Assembly: GCF_050176255.1 (NCBI RefSeq)
Contig: NZ_JBFXIE010000005.1
DNA from: JBFXIE01 sp050176255
GTDB lineage: Bacteria > Pseudomonadota > Gammaproteobacteria > Burkholderiales > Burkholderiaceae_C
DNA: 64,000 nucleotides
Reading direction: 5' to 3' (one strand)
The translations under genes and the position numbers were made by a program. Below, piece by piece: positions 1-7,676 of this stretch. Within the stretch, counting starts at the first letter, position 1; each line of letters opens with the position of its first letter. The notes below the pieces were generated by a model. That model did no database searches, had not been told where the DNA came from, and saw only the letters and a list, made by a program, of their open reading frames with translations.

Positions 1-191
1 ATCTGGCTCTCGTGGGCCAGATACACCCAGTTCGATTCGAAGATGTGCTTCATCTCGAGCTCGAACAGATCGGGATTGGTGAAGATGTCCCGACGGCACC
101 TGAAGATGCCTTGCTCCTTATCTTCTTGCAGCGCGTCTTCCAGCAGCTTCTCGATGTTCTGATACCGGTCATCGCGTACGGCAGTGTTCAT
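1..191 (-). CDS. benA: benzoate 1,2-dioxygenase, large (alpha) subunit, 5' part only
   Basis: This is the N-terminal 63 codons of a ring-hydroxylating dioxygenase large subunit; the rest lies beyond the window edge. The peptide contains GIFRCRRDIFTNPDLFELEM followed by KHIFESNWVYLAHESQ, the N-terminal signature of BenA/XylX-type subunits ahead of the Rieske centre. The start is set by an AAGGAGA ribosome-binding site six bases before the ATG. BenA with BenB and BenC converts benzoate to a cis-diol that BenD oxidises to catechol. It lies about 125 bp downstream of catA on the same strand, so benzoate entry and catechol cleavage appear co-transcribed. Confidence 0.88.
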   Translation of the reverse strand, partial: MNTAVRDDRYQNIEKLLEDALQEDKEQGIFRCRRDIFTNPDLFELEMKHIFESNWVYLAHESQ

Positions 192-316
192 GATGTGTCT
201 CCTTGGTGTGCAGACATCTCCCACGATCCACGGCGCGGTTCGGTAGGAGAGGGAAATACGATCTAAGCGGCCGTGGCGCACGTGGCGCCACGGCGGTCAG
301 AAGTCAGGCCGTCGGC

Positions 317-1252
317 TCAGGCCTCGAGGCGGGGACGGTTGACGATCTGGTTGTCCACGCCATTGACCAGGGCAGTGAGCGAGATGTCGAAAACGATCTC
401 GGCGAACGGACCATCGAGTCCCTCGGCCTTGATGCTGGCCGGGTCGGTGCGCTCGACCAGCGGTGGCACCAGACCTTCGCGGGTGGCATAGGCGAAGTCG
501 TCGAAGACCAGCGGATCACCGTCGATGTTGATCTGCGTCGTCAGCTTGCGGTGGCCCTCTGCGGTGACGAAGAAGTGAATGTGCGCCGGACGGTTGCCAT
601 GGCGGCCCAGCTGGTTGAGCAGGCCTTGCGTGGGGCCATCGGGCGGGCATCCATAACCCTTGGGCACGATGCTCTGGAACTTGTAGCGGCCCTGGGCGTC
701 GGTGACGATGGTACGACGCATGTTGAACGGCTTTTGCTCGCCCGTGGGGTCAAAGTGGGAGTAGAAGCCCTTGGTGTTGGCATGCCAGACTTCGACCTTC
801 GCGCCGGCCAGCGGCTTGCCATCCGCGCCATGCACCGTGCCGTGCATGATCAGGGTATGGCCTTCCTTGTCGCTGCCGTCGTCCAGACGGGCAAAACCTT
901 GCGCGACGGGCGCGCCGGCCACGTACAGGGGGCCTTCGATGGTGCGCGGCGTGGCGCCTGCGACACCCAGAGCGGCGTCTTCAGCATCCATGCGCATGTC
1001 CAGGTAGCGGTCAAAGCCCAGGCCGGGCGAGAGCAGGCCAGCCTCGCCCCGGGCGCCGAGCTGATTCAGATAGGCGATCCCTGCCCAGTACTCGTCCGAT
1101 GTGACTTCCAGATCCTCGATCGTCTTGTACAGGTCGGACAGGATGCGATGGACGATTTGCTTGACGCGCGGATTGCCCCCGCTCTGATCCAGGCCGCTGG
1201 CCAAACGCAGGAAATCCTGTACCTCGGGAGTATTGAAAATTTGGACGCTCAT
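317..1252 (-). CDS. catA: catechol 1,2-dioxygenase (intradiol ring cleavage)
   Basis: A 311-residue non-haem Fe(III) enzyme that opens catechol to cis,cis-muconate in the beta-ketoadipate pathway. The N-terminal helical dimerisation domain (about residues 1-100) includes QIVHRILSDLYKTIEDLEV. The catalytic domain shows the expected iron ligands: Tyr in GPLYVAGAP, Tyr in PKGYGCPPDGP, and the two His of RPAHIHFF. Length is normal for the family. The ATG follows AAGGAGA with a five-base gap. It sits 60 bp downstream of catB and upstream of benA on the same strand, so the three probably form one transcript controlled by the divergent LysR regulator. Confidence 0.95.
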   Translation of the reverse strand: MSVQIFNTPEVQDFLRLASGLDQSGGNPRVKQIVHRILSDLYKTIEDLEVTSDEYWAGIAYLNQLGARGEAGLLSPGLGFDRYLDMRMDAEDAALGVAGATPRTIEGPLYVAGAPVAQGFARLDDGSDKEGHTLIMHGTVHGADGKPLAGAKVEVWHANTKGFYSHFDPTGEQKPFNMRRTIVTDAQGRYKFQSIVPKGYGCPPDGPTQGLLNQLGRHGNRPAHIHFFVTAEGHRKLTTQINIDGDPLVFDDFAYATREGLVPPLVERTDPASIKAEGLDGPFAEIVFDISLTALVNGVDNQIVNRPRLEA

Positions 1253-1312
1253 CGCGGTCTCCTTTTTTCCGGTCGTGGGTTAAAAACGTGGTGAATGAAA
1301 GGTTGCGACGAT

Positions 1313-2488
1313 TTAGGCGGCTGCCACAGCGGCGCCCTGTTTCCTGTCGCGGCGGAAGAACTGGATGCGGTCTTCGTCCAGTGCAATGCCCAAGCCTGGC
1401 CCCGTCGGCACTGCGAGCTGGAAATCGCGGTACTGCAGGGGTTGGGTCAGGATTTCTTCGGTCAGCAGCAAGGGGCCGAACAGCTCGGTACCCCATTGCA
1501 GATCGCGGAATGTGGCGAAGGCATGGGCAGAGGCGATCGTGCCGATCGCGCCTTCAAGCATGGTTCCGCCATAGAGTTCAATGCCCGCTGCGTCGGCGAT
1601 CGCCGCCACCTGCTGGGCTGCCCGCAGGCCGCCGGACTGTTCGGTTTTGATGGCGAACACATCGGCGCCTGCGACCCGCGCCAGCGCGAACGCCGAGGTC
1701 GGGCCGGTCAGCGATTCGTCGGCCATCACGGCAATTGCAAAGCGGCCTTTCAGGCGCGCCAGCGCATCGACAGAGGCCACGGGCTGCTCCACCAGTTCAC
1801 ATCCCGCGTCCACCAGCCCGGCCAGGCCACGCTGGGCTTCAAGCTCACTCCAGGCCATGTTCACGTCCACCCGCACGGCGCCGCGGTCGCCCAGCGCTTT
1901 CTTGATGGCGGCAACGTGCGCCACGTCGGCATCCACGGCGCGACGGCCGATCTTGAGCTTGAAGATGTTGTGGCGGCGCTGCGCCAGCATGCGCTCGGCC
2001 TCGTCGATGTCCTTGGCCGTATCGCCGGACGCCAGCGTCCATGCCACCGGCAGGCTGTCGCGGACACGCCCGCCCAGCAGCTGGGACACAGGCAGACCGG
2101 TACGCTGGCCCAGCGCATCGAACAATGCTGTCTCCACGGCGCACTTGGCAAAGCGGTTGTCGTGGATGGCCTTGTTGAGCTTGGCCATGATGGCGGGGAC
2201 GTGGCTGGCATCCGCGCCGATCAGCAGCGGCGCGAAATAGGTATCAACGGCCAGCTTCATGCCTTCGGGCGATTCGGCTCCATAAGCCAGCCCACCGATC
2301 GTGGTCCCTTCGCCGACGCCCACTGTGCCGTCTGAACAGTAAAGGCGCACGAGCATCAGGGTCTGGCCGTTCATCGTCGCCATGGACAACTGATGGGGAC
2401 GGATCGTGGGCAGATCGAGCAAGAAGGTCTCCACCCGCTCGATGAGCGCTGGAGCTACGCAAGCTTGAGAGTTTCGTGTGTTTTCCAT
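1313..2488 (-). CDS. catB: muconate cycloisomerase
   Basis: A 391-residue enolase-superfamily enzyme that lactonises cis,cis-muconate to muconolactone, the step after CatA. The N-terminal capping domain is followed by the TIM barrel with the expected motifs: the KLKIG lysine segment, metal ligands in DVNMAW, EQPV and DESLTG, and the IKTEQSGG strand. It is the first gene of the minus-strand cat-ben operon. Its start is about 58 bp from a perfect CatR/BenM-type operator. Chloromuconate cycloisomerases look similar, but the benA-catA context favours CatB. No catC or catD is visible inside the window. Confidence 0.93.
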   Translation of the reverse strand: MENTRNSQACVAPALIERVETFLLDLPTIRPHQLSMATMNGQTLMLVRLYCSDGTVGVGEGTTIGGLAYGAESPEGMKLAVDTYFAPLLIGADASHVPAIMAKLNKAIHDNRFAKCAVETALFDALGQRTGLPVSQLLGGRVRDSLPVAWTLASGDTAKDIDEAERMLAQRRHNIFKLKIGRRAVDADVAHVAAIKKALGDRGAVRVDVNMAWSELEAQRGLAGLVDAGCELVEQPVASVDALARLKGRFAIAVMADESLTGPTSAFALARVAGADVFAIKTEQSGGLRAAQQVAAIADAAGIELYGGTMLEGAIGTIASAHAFATFRDLQWGTELFGPLLLTEEILTQPLQYRDFQLAVPTGPGLGIALDEDRIQFFRRDRKQGAAVAAA

Positions 2489-2526
2489 GTTCGCGATTGG
2501 ATGCCAGGCCCCACGTTCCGCCCAAC

Positions 2527-2560
2527 ACTAAATTTGTCTAGTGCGATACTTAAAAAGTAT
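2527..2560. promoter_or_regulatory. CatR/BenM-type operator in the divergent catB-catR region
   Basis: ATAC at 2546-2549, seven bases, then GTAT at 2557-2560 gives a perfect ATAC-N7-GTAT dyad, the known recognition sequence of BenM, CatM and CatR. Three bases before it, ACTA (2527-2530), eight bases and TAGT (2539-2542) form a second, imperfect dyad, as expected for the paired sites of LysR-type regulators. The pair lies between the divergent starts of catB (2488) and the LysR gene (2632). It could therefore serve both activation of the catabolic operon and autorepression. Confidence 0.8.
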
Positions 2561-2631
2561 GATTGATCATCATGCATAAATAAATCAATGACTTAAATAT
2601 CGCAATTCATGCCTACCTATGGTTTTCCCTT

Positions 2632-3576
2632 ATGGATGTCCGGCAGCTCAAGTATTTCGTCGCTGTAGCCAATACACGCAACTTCACGCGTGCCTCCGAA
2701 CAGCTTCACATTGCCCAGCCCCCGCTGAGCCGGCAGATTCAACTGCTTGAAGAGGAGCTGGGCGTGCAGCTCATACTGCGCAACAGTCGGCCGCTGCGTC
2801 TGACCGATGCGGGGCGCAGTTTTTATGAGCAGGCGCTCCAAATCATCAGCCGCCTTGATCAGCTCAAGAGCACCACCCAGCAGATCGGCCTCAATCAGCG
2901 CCAAACCTTGTCCATCGGATTCGTTGCCTCCACGCTGTACGGTGGCCTGCCCATGCTGGTGCGCAAGCTGCGGCAGCATTACCCTGACTTGGACATCAAG
3001 TTGGTGGAGCTGACCTCGATGCAGCAGCTCGCCGCGCTGAAGTCGGGGCGGATTGACGTGGGCTTCGGGCGCATTCGCAGCAACGACGCGTCGGTGGAGC
3101 GCATCGTCTTGCGCGAAGAGCGGCTGGTGCTCGCCCTGCCGCCGGACTCGCCGCTCACCAAAGGGGCCAGGCAAGCCACCCTCAAGGATCTTGAAGGGCA
3201 AAAGCTCATCGTTTATCCCAAAGAGCCACGCCCCAGCTTTGCTGACCACGTTCTGAGCCTGCTCAATGACCAGGCCATCCATCCCTCCGAGGTTCACGAG
3301 GTGCGCGAGATCCAGACCGCGCTGGGGCTGGTGGCCGCCGAGTCGGGGATCTGTCTCATTCCTGCCTCGGCGCGGCTGCGCAATGACCTGCATTACCGCT
3401 TGATTGACGATGAGCGTGCCACCTCGCCGGTCATCCTGACTCACCGCATCAACGACAACGGCTGGCACATCGAAGCCATCAAGCAATTGGTGGCCGACAT
3501 GTACGCTGAAAAGCCAGCCTGGCTGGACGTGGAACACAACGTCTTTCCGAAAAGCGACTTGCCCCAGACTCCTTAG
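2632..3576 (+). CDS. catR: LysR-type regulator of the cat/ben operon (CatR/BenM-like)
   Basis: A 314-residue LysR protein. The winged-helix domain (residues 1-60) reads MDVRQLKYFVAVANTRNFTR and then EQLHIAQPPLSRQIQLLEEE; QPPLSRQI is typical of the BenM/CatM/CatR branch. The effector domain (about 90-300) contains VGFGRI and the ESGICLIPAS segment. It diverges from catB and faces an ATAC-N7-GTAT site, so the inducer is probably cis,cis-muconate, possibly together with benzoate. CatR and BenM cannot be told apart by eye. AT-rich promoter-like sequence lies at 2561-2630. Confidence 0.87.
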   Translation: MDVRQLKYFVAVANTRNFTRASEQLHIAQPPLSRQIQLLEEELGVQLILRNSRPLRLTDAGRSFYEQALQIISRLDQLKSTTQQIGLNQRQTLSIGFVASTLYGGLPMLVRKLRQHYPDLDIKLVELTSMQQLAALKSGRIDVGFGRIRSNDASVERIVLREERLVLALPPDSPLTKGARQATLKDLEGQKLIVYPKEPRPSFADHVLSLLNDQAIHPSEVHEVREIQTALGLVAAESGICLIPASARLRNDLHYRLIDDERATSPVILTHRINDNGWHIEAIKQLVADMYAEKPAWLDVEHNVFPKSDLPQTP

Positions 3577-3672
3577 CGCAGGCGTAAAAAACCATAGCGC
3601 CTACCGCAGGTTCTGAAAGGGTTGAAGCCCTGAATCATTTGAAAATTGAACCCCTCAGCCTGCATCCCGTGG

Positions 3673-3740
3673 CCCGCAAGGTTTGCGGTTCGCGGCGCTT
3701 GCAAGGCCGGCCCGCGCCTTGCAGTTGCCGGTCTTGCGGG
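3673..3740. terminator. nested inverted repeats between convergent genes
   Basis: CCCGCAAG (3673-3680) pairs with CTTGCGGG (3733-3740). Inside it TGCAAGGC (3700-3707) pairs with GCCTTGCA (3716-3723), so a hairpin sits within a larger stem. It lies between the ends of the LysR gene and the convergent PEP-CTERM gene, where a bidirectional terminator is expected. There is no T-run, so it is not a canonical intrinsic terminator. Confidence 0.4.
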
Positions 3741-3780
3741 TCATGCGTGATACGGGCCAGGGGCTGCGGCCTGGCTGGTT

Positions 3781-3803
3781 CCTGGCGCTGAATGGGCGCC
3801 AGG
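3781..3803. terminator. hairpin just after the PEP-CTERM gene
   Basis: CCTGGCGC (3781-3788) and GCGCCAGG (3796-3803) form a perfect 8-bp stem with a 7-base loop, seven bases past the stop codon of the minus-strand PEP-CTERM gene. No U-tract follows on that strand, so termination or mRNA 3'-end protection is only inferred. Confidence 0.35.
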
Positions 3804-3809
3804 TAAATA

Positions 3810-4622
3810 TCAGGGCTTGCGACGGCGCATGGACAGTCCGAGGCCCGCCAGCGCCATGCCCAGCAGCGCCATGGTGGCCGGCTCGGGAACCTCGTTGCGC
3901 TCGAACGGCTGCGTGGCCATGTCGTAGGGCTGGTAGTTCAGGCTGCGCACCTGGGTGGCCGCGCCCGTGGTCTTGTCGATGGTGTAGATGCTTCCGGCAC
4001 CACTGCCGCCGCCGGGGCCGGCTGCATACAGCGTGCCGTCCAGGGAGAAGCCCAGCCCGAAGATGTCGCCGGTCACGCCAAACAGGCCCACCAGCGACTG
4101 CGAGCCCGTGCTTTTGTTGACCAGGGCCAGCGCCACTCCGTTGCCGGTGCTGACGGCGCCGTACATGGCGGTCAAGTCGGTCGGGTCGACGGCGATGTCG
4201 CCCGCGTAGCCATAGCTTCCGTTGCCCACGAACGTGGAGTTGCCGTTGAGCGGGTTCACGCTGTACAGGCCCACGCCCGACCCGGCGTACAGCAAGCCGT
4301 CACGCCCTTCGCCCAGGGCGTTGCCTGGCACCGATCCACCCACGTTCGTCTGCACATTGCTGAGCAGGTTGTAGGTGGAGAGGCTGCCGCTACCCGACTG
4401 GACGTACAGCGTGTTCCCCTGAGGGCCCGACGATATGCTGAACGCGCCGGTTGACGGGTTCACCAGTGACTCGGCATAGGCGGCGCTGGCGTCGTACGAG
4501 TAGAGGGCGCCGCTCGAGCTGTTGATGTAGATGAGCGTCGAGGGCGCTGCGTAGGCAGAGGCTGCTGCCAGGATCGTGACGGATACGGCAGTCAGGGTGC
4601 GCTTGAGGGTGCGGGCTTGCAT
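3810..4622 (-). CDS. PEP-CTERM sorting domain protein, orphan
   Basis: A 270-residue secreted protein. It has an N-terminal signal peptide (about residues 1-25, ending ASAYA) and a Ser/Gly/Asn-rich body with repeated short strands that looks like a beta-propeller or YncE-like fold (for example DGLLYAGSGVGLYSVNP and DGTLYAAGPGGG). The C-terminus is textbook PEP-CTERM: VPEPATMALLG, a hydrophobic helix, then SMRRRKP. Such proteins are processed by exosortase (EpsH/XrtA type) and are associated with exopolysaccharide and floc formation. No exosortase or EPS gene is in the window. The function of the body is unknown to me. Confidence 0.88.
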   Translation of the reverse strand: MQARTLKRTLTAVSVTILAAASAYAAPSTLIYINSSSGALYSYDASAAYAESLVNPSTGAFSISSGPQGNTLYVQSGSGSLSTYNLLSNVQTNVGGSVPGNALGEGRDGLLYAGSGVGLYSVNPLNGNSTFVGNGSYGYAGDIAVDPTDLTAMYGAVSTGNGVALALVNKSTGSQSLVGLFGVTGDIFGLGFSLDGTLYAAGPGGGSGAGSIYTIDKTTGAATQVRSLNYQPYDMATQPFERNEVPEPATMALLGMALAGLGLSMRRRKP

Positions 4623-5028
4623 GGAGCGTCTCCGGTAGTGGGTGCATGACTCCGTAGCAAAAACAGGGCCTGCATTAAAAAATGTTGTAAATCAAAGGGT
4701 TGCAGCTTTGATTTGGCGGACTGGCGGACAGGGTGTCAGTTTTTTCGACAGGGGGTTTTTTTGTGGCGCGGGCGGGTTGTGCGCTGTGGCACAGGCCGCA
4801 GACCACCGGGACGCTCGCTACACTCGGCCTGCCAGACACCCGCCGGTCGCCGGCATTGAGCTCGTGCTCCGCCTGTCGCCGCCCGGTTGCCATTCGTTCG
4901 CCGCTTATTCGCAGACCCTGCATGACCGATTCATTGCCCCGCATCGCGCCTGCCACCCCGTGCCTGCGCCCGCAAGTCAGAGCAAGGCGCGCCTGCCGCC
5001 CGCCGCGCATGCTGGGCGGGGGCGCCGC
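4623..5028. other. intergenic region between divergent PEP-CTERM and CPBP protease genes
   Basis: About 400 bp with no convincing gene. A perfect 9-bp inverted repeat lies at 4689-4714, and T-rich runs occur at 4739-4762. The remainder is GC-rich. The downstream protease reading frame stays open through it, but the residues encoded there do not resemble a membrane protein, so I treat it as non-coding. Confidence 0.5.
4689..4714. promoter_or_regulatory. perfect inverted repeat upstream of the PEP-CTERM gene
   Basis: AAATCAAAG (4689-4697), eight bases, CTTTGATTT (4706-4714). The dyad centre is about 80 bp upstream of the PEP-CTERM start codon, a usual distance for an operator or activator site. 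A T-poor loop and the absence of a following U-run argue against a terminator. The binding protein is unknown. Confidence 0.45.
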
Positions 5029-5751
5029 ATGAAGCGCCTTCCGGCGTGCGCCGCCGTGCCCCTGCGGCTTTGGGCCTTGCTGGCTGCGGGCCCGGTGCTG
5101 TTTTTGCTGTTCATCGTGGGCGCATCGGTATTTTTCAACGCGCAGGGCGTCGCACCTGGGCTCATCGGGCAAAAGGTGTCGGGCTTGGTCACTGAGGCCC
5201 TGGTGACCGTGCTGGTCTGCCTGGGATTGTTGCTGGCACTGCACGGCGCGCAGGTTCGCGCGGCCTGGTCGGGGCGCGCGCTGGAAAAAGCCGGTTCTTC
5301 TGCCGTGGTGGGCGCCCTGGCCGGCGTTGTGTTGGCGATTGCCTATATCCACTGGCTTGCGCCGCTGCTGGGCGTGCTGCAGCGCGATGTGGGCGATTTC
5401 GTGCCGCCGGGCTCGGTTTTGCCCACCGTGTCCAGCCAGATCGGCTTGTTTTTCGTTGCCAACGTGGTGCTGGCACCGCTGGTGGAGGAAACCCTCTACC
5501 GAGGCGTGGCACTGCCTGTGCTGGCGGCGCGCTTTGGCTGGGCGCGCGCGGTGGCCATCACCTGTCTATTTTTTGGCGCGCTGCACTGGGCCGGCGGTGT
5601 CTGGTACATGCTGCTGACGGGCCTGGTGGCCGGGGGGCTGTTTGCCGGCCTGTTTTGCTGGCGCCGCAGCGTTGTCGCACCGCTTGCGGCACACTTGGCG
5701 CTGAATGCCGTGGAGTTTGCCCATGCGCTGCAGCTGCGTGGCGGGCTCTGA
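5029..5751 (+). CDS. CPBP-family intramembrane metalloprotease (CAAX protease / Abi type)
   Basis: A 240-residue integral membrane protein with about six hydrophobic segments. The family motifs are present: the Glu-Glu pair and Arg in LVEETLYRG, a His in FGALHW, and a final His/Asn in AHLALNAVEF. These residues bind the catalytic metal of Rce1/CAAX-type proteases. I chose the ATG at 5029 because the sequence from there (MKRLPACAAV, then a membrane segment) looks like a normal N-terminus. The frame is open further upstream without membrane character. Substrate unknown. The next gene starts about 30 bp downstream. Confidence 0.85.
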   Translation: MKRLPACAAVPLRLWALLAAGPVLFLLFIVGASVFFNAQGVAPGLIGQKVSGLVTEALVTVLVCLGLLLALHGAQVRAAWSGRALEKAGSSAVVGALAGVVLAIAYIHWLAPLLGVLQRDVGDFVPPGSVLPTVSSQIGLFFVANVVLAPLVEETLYRGVALPVLAARFGWARAVAITCLFFGALHWAGGVWYMLLTGLVAGGLFAGLFCWRRSVVAPLAAHLALNAVEFAHALQLRGGL

Positions 5752-5781
5752 GAAAACCCCAAGCCATTGCAGGAGTCTTGC

Positions 5782-6678
5782 ATGTTGTCAAACGATCTTC
5801 AGCGTGATTTTGACGCGCTCGTCCCGGGCCGCAGCATCGGGGCCGGCTCCAGCCGCCGCAGTGCGCTGGGCATGATGCTGGGCGCGGGTTATGCCGCTGC
5901 GGCCGCGCCAGTGATGGCGCAGACGGCGATTGCCACCCCGGCCGACGGGCTGGTGGCGGGTGAAGTGAGTTTTGCAGTCAACGGTTTTGACGTGCGTGCC
6001 TACCGCGCAGCGCCGCAGGGGCGCACGGGCCTGCCCGTGATGCTGGTGATCTCCGAGATCTTTGGTGTGCATGAGTACATCGCCGACGTCTGCCGCCGCC
6101 TGGCGCGCGAAGGCTACCTGGCCATTGCGCCCGACTTGTTCGCGCGCCAGGGCGATCCGCGCGCCTACACCGAGGTGGCCAAGCTTTTGAGCGAACTGAT
6201 CGCCAAAGTGCCTGATGCGCAGGTCATGGCGGATCTGGACGGCGCCGTGCGTTGGGCTGGCGCCAACGGCGGCGACTTGCAACGGGTGGGCATCACCGGC
6301 TTTTGCTGGGGCGGGCGCATCACCTGGCTGTACGCAGCGCACGGCCCGGTCAAGGCCGGTGTGGCCTGGTATGGCCGGCTGGTGGGGCAGGCCAGCGCGC
6401 TGACGCCCAAGCACCCGGTGGACATCGCGCCCATCCTCAAGGCGCCGGTGCTGGGCCTGTACGGCGAAAAAGATACCGGCATACCCCTTGACACGGTTGA
6501 TACGATGAAAAAAGCCCTTGCACAAGGGTCCCCCGCAGCGAAGGCCTCGCAGTTTGTGATCTACCCGGACGCGCCGCATGCTTTTCATGCCGACTACCGC
6601 CCCAGCTTTCGCCCAGAGGCCGCGCTGGACGGCCGCAGGCGTGCGCTGGACTGGCTCAGGCAGCACGGACTTGCGTGA
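5782..6678 (+). CDS. dienelactone hydrolase family protein, exported
   Basis: About 298 residues with an alpha/beta-hydrolase fold of the dienelactone hydrolase family. The nucleophile is Cys in GITGFCWGGR, the acid is Asp in YGEKDTGIP, and the base is His in DAPHAFHADY, the Cys-Asp-His triad of this family. The N-terminus carries SRRSALGMM followed by an Ala-rich hydrophobic stretch ending PVMAQ, a Tat-like signal. AGGAG at 5771-5775 decides the ATG at 5782. A role in lactone hydrolysis is possible but unproven; the cat/ben operon 3 kb away uses other enzymes. Confidence 0.88.
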   Translation: MLSNDLQRDFDALVPGRSIGAGSSRRSALGMMLGAGYAAAAAPVMAQTAIATPADGLVAGEVSFAVNGFDVRAYRAAPQGRTGLPVMLVISEIFGVHEYIADVCRRLAREGYLAIAPDLFARQGDPRAYTEVAKLLSELIAKVPDAQVMADLDGAVRWAGANGGDLQRVGITGFCWGGRITWLYAAHGPVKAGVAWYGRLVGQASALTPKHPVDIAPILKAPVLGLYGEKDTGIPLDTVDTMKKALAQGSPAAKASQFVIYPDAPHAFHADYRPSFRPEAALDGRRRALDWLRQHGLA

Positions 6679-6706
6679 GCGCAGCCGTGGGGGAGGAGCC
6701 GCACAC

Positions 6707-6728
6707 AAGCCCTTCGGGGCTTTTTTTG
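6707..6728 (+). terminator. Rho-independent terminator after the dienelactone hydrolase gene
   Basis: AAGCCC (6707-6712), TTCG tetraloop, GGGCTT (6717-6722), continuing into a run of T to 6727. The stem with a UUCG-type loop and T-run is a textbook intrinsic terminator 28 bp past the stop codon. Confidence 0.9.
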
Positions 6729-6754
6729 ATGGTGCGGCGTGTCGTCGTTCATGA

Positions 6755-6810
6755 GTCAAAAGGGCTTGCAGCCCATTGAAAGAAAGCGCTAATAGCTATG
6801 ACATTGATAG
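6755..6810 (+). repeat. dispersed palindromic repeat, copy 1 (overlaps ZIP start codon)
   Basis: TCAAAAGGGC, then AAAGCGCTAATAGCTATG, match the left flank and second core box of the repeat family described in the findings. The ATG of the ZIP gene (6798) lies immediately after AGCT of the core box, so the repeat forms the translation start region. Confidence 0.7.
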
Positions 6811-7643
6811 CAATCATTTTGGCCACCCTGGCCGCGGGCATTGGCAGTGTGTGGGTCGCTGCGGCGCTGCTGCGCGTGGGGCTGGGCGGGCGGGGGCGCG
6901 TGGGGGCGCAGCACCTTTTGAGCCTGGCGGCCGGCGCCTTGCTGTCCACGGCCTTCATGCACCTGCTGCCCGAGGCGTTCGAGAGCCAGGCCAGCGCGCA
7001 TGACCTGTTTGCCACGCTGCTGCTGGGGCTGGTGTTTTTCTTTCTGCTGGACAAGGCCGAGCTGTGGCACCACGGACATGAACACAGCCAGGCCGAGCTG
7101 CGGCTGCACGATCACCACCACCACGCTCATGACCATGACCACGATCACGCCGACGATCACGGCGGGCATCGCCACGGCCACGGCCACGGCCAGCATGGCC
7201 ACGGCGGCTGGTCGCTGCTGACCGGCGACAGCGTGCACTGCTTTGGCGACGGGGTGCTGATCGCCTCCGTTTTCCTGGCGGACATGCGCCTGGGCCTGGT
7301 GGCAGCGCTGTCGGTGCTGGCGCACGAGGTGCCGCACCACATTGGCGACCTGGTGGTGCTGCGCCACAGCAGCCTGCACCGCCATGCGGCCCTGCTCAAG
7401 GTGTCGCTGGCAGGTGCAGTGACGGCACTGGGCGGGGTGGTGGGCTACTACCTGGTGGGCTTGTGGGAGGAGGCGCTGCCGTACTTTCTGGTGGTGGCCT
7501 CCAGCAGCTTTGTCTATGTGGCGCTGGCCGACCTGATTCCGCAGCTGCAAAAACGCCTGACGGCCCTGCAGACACTGGTGCAGATTGCCTGGCTGGCGGG
7601 CGGTATTGCGTTGGTCATCTTGGTGAGCGGCCTGGCGCATTGA
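6798..7643 (+). CDS. ZIP-family metal transporter
   Basis: A 281-residue membrane protein of the ZIP (Zrt/Irt-like) family, probably importing Zn2+ or related divalent metals. Membrane helices lie at about residues 1-22, 35-60 and 70-90. Then comes a long cytoplasmic His/Asp-rich loop (HDHHHHAHDHDHDHADDHGG, then more HGHG), typical of metal-sensing loops. The remaining helices hold the conserved intramembrane metal ligands HCFGDG and HEVPHHIGD. The start codon is embedded in a dispersed repeat copy. The gene ends 33 bp from the convergent response regulator gene. Confidence 0.9.
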   Translation: MTLIAIILATLAAGIGSVWVAAALLRVGLGGRGRVGAQHLLSLAAGALLSTAFMHLLPEAFESQASAHDLFATLLLGLVFFFLLDKAELWHHGHEHSQAELRLHDHHHHAHDHDHDHADDHGGHRHGHGHGQHGHGGWSLLTGDSVHCFGDGVLIASVFLADMRLGLVAALSVLAHEVPHHIGDLVVLRHSSLHRHAALLKVSLAGAVTALGGVVGYYLVGLWEEALPYFLVVASSSFVYVALADLIPQLQKRLTALQTLVQIAWLAGGIALVILVSGLAH

Positions 7644-7663
7644 CCGCCCTGCCGCACGGGCGG
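7644..7663. terminator. hairpin between convergent ZIP and response regulator genes
   Basis: CCGCCC (7644-7649) and GGGCGG (7658-7663) form a short GC stem directly after the ZIP stop codon, in a 33-bp convergent gap. There is no T-run, so terminator function is only suggested by position. Confidence 0.3.
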
Positions 7664-7676
7664 CGCCCTGCCGGTA

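Noticed and set aside
203..1294. A 363-residue plus-strand frame over catA
   Set aside because: Opposite-strand shadow of catA, which has full motifs, a good ribosome-binding site and operon context.
4642..5028. A longer N-terminus for the CPBP protease
   Set aside because: The open frame continues upstream, but the encoded residues are low-complexity and not membrane-like, and the region contains a palindrome typical of regulatory DNA.
7105..7205. Short near-repeats of CACGAC/CATGAC that might suggest a tandem or CRISPR-like array
   Set aside because: They are His/Asp codons of the metal-binding loop of the ZIP transporter, with no spacers.
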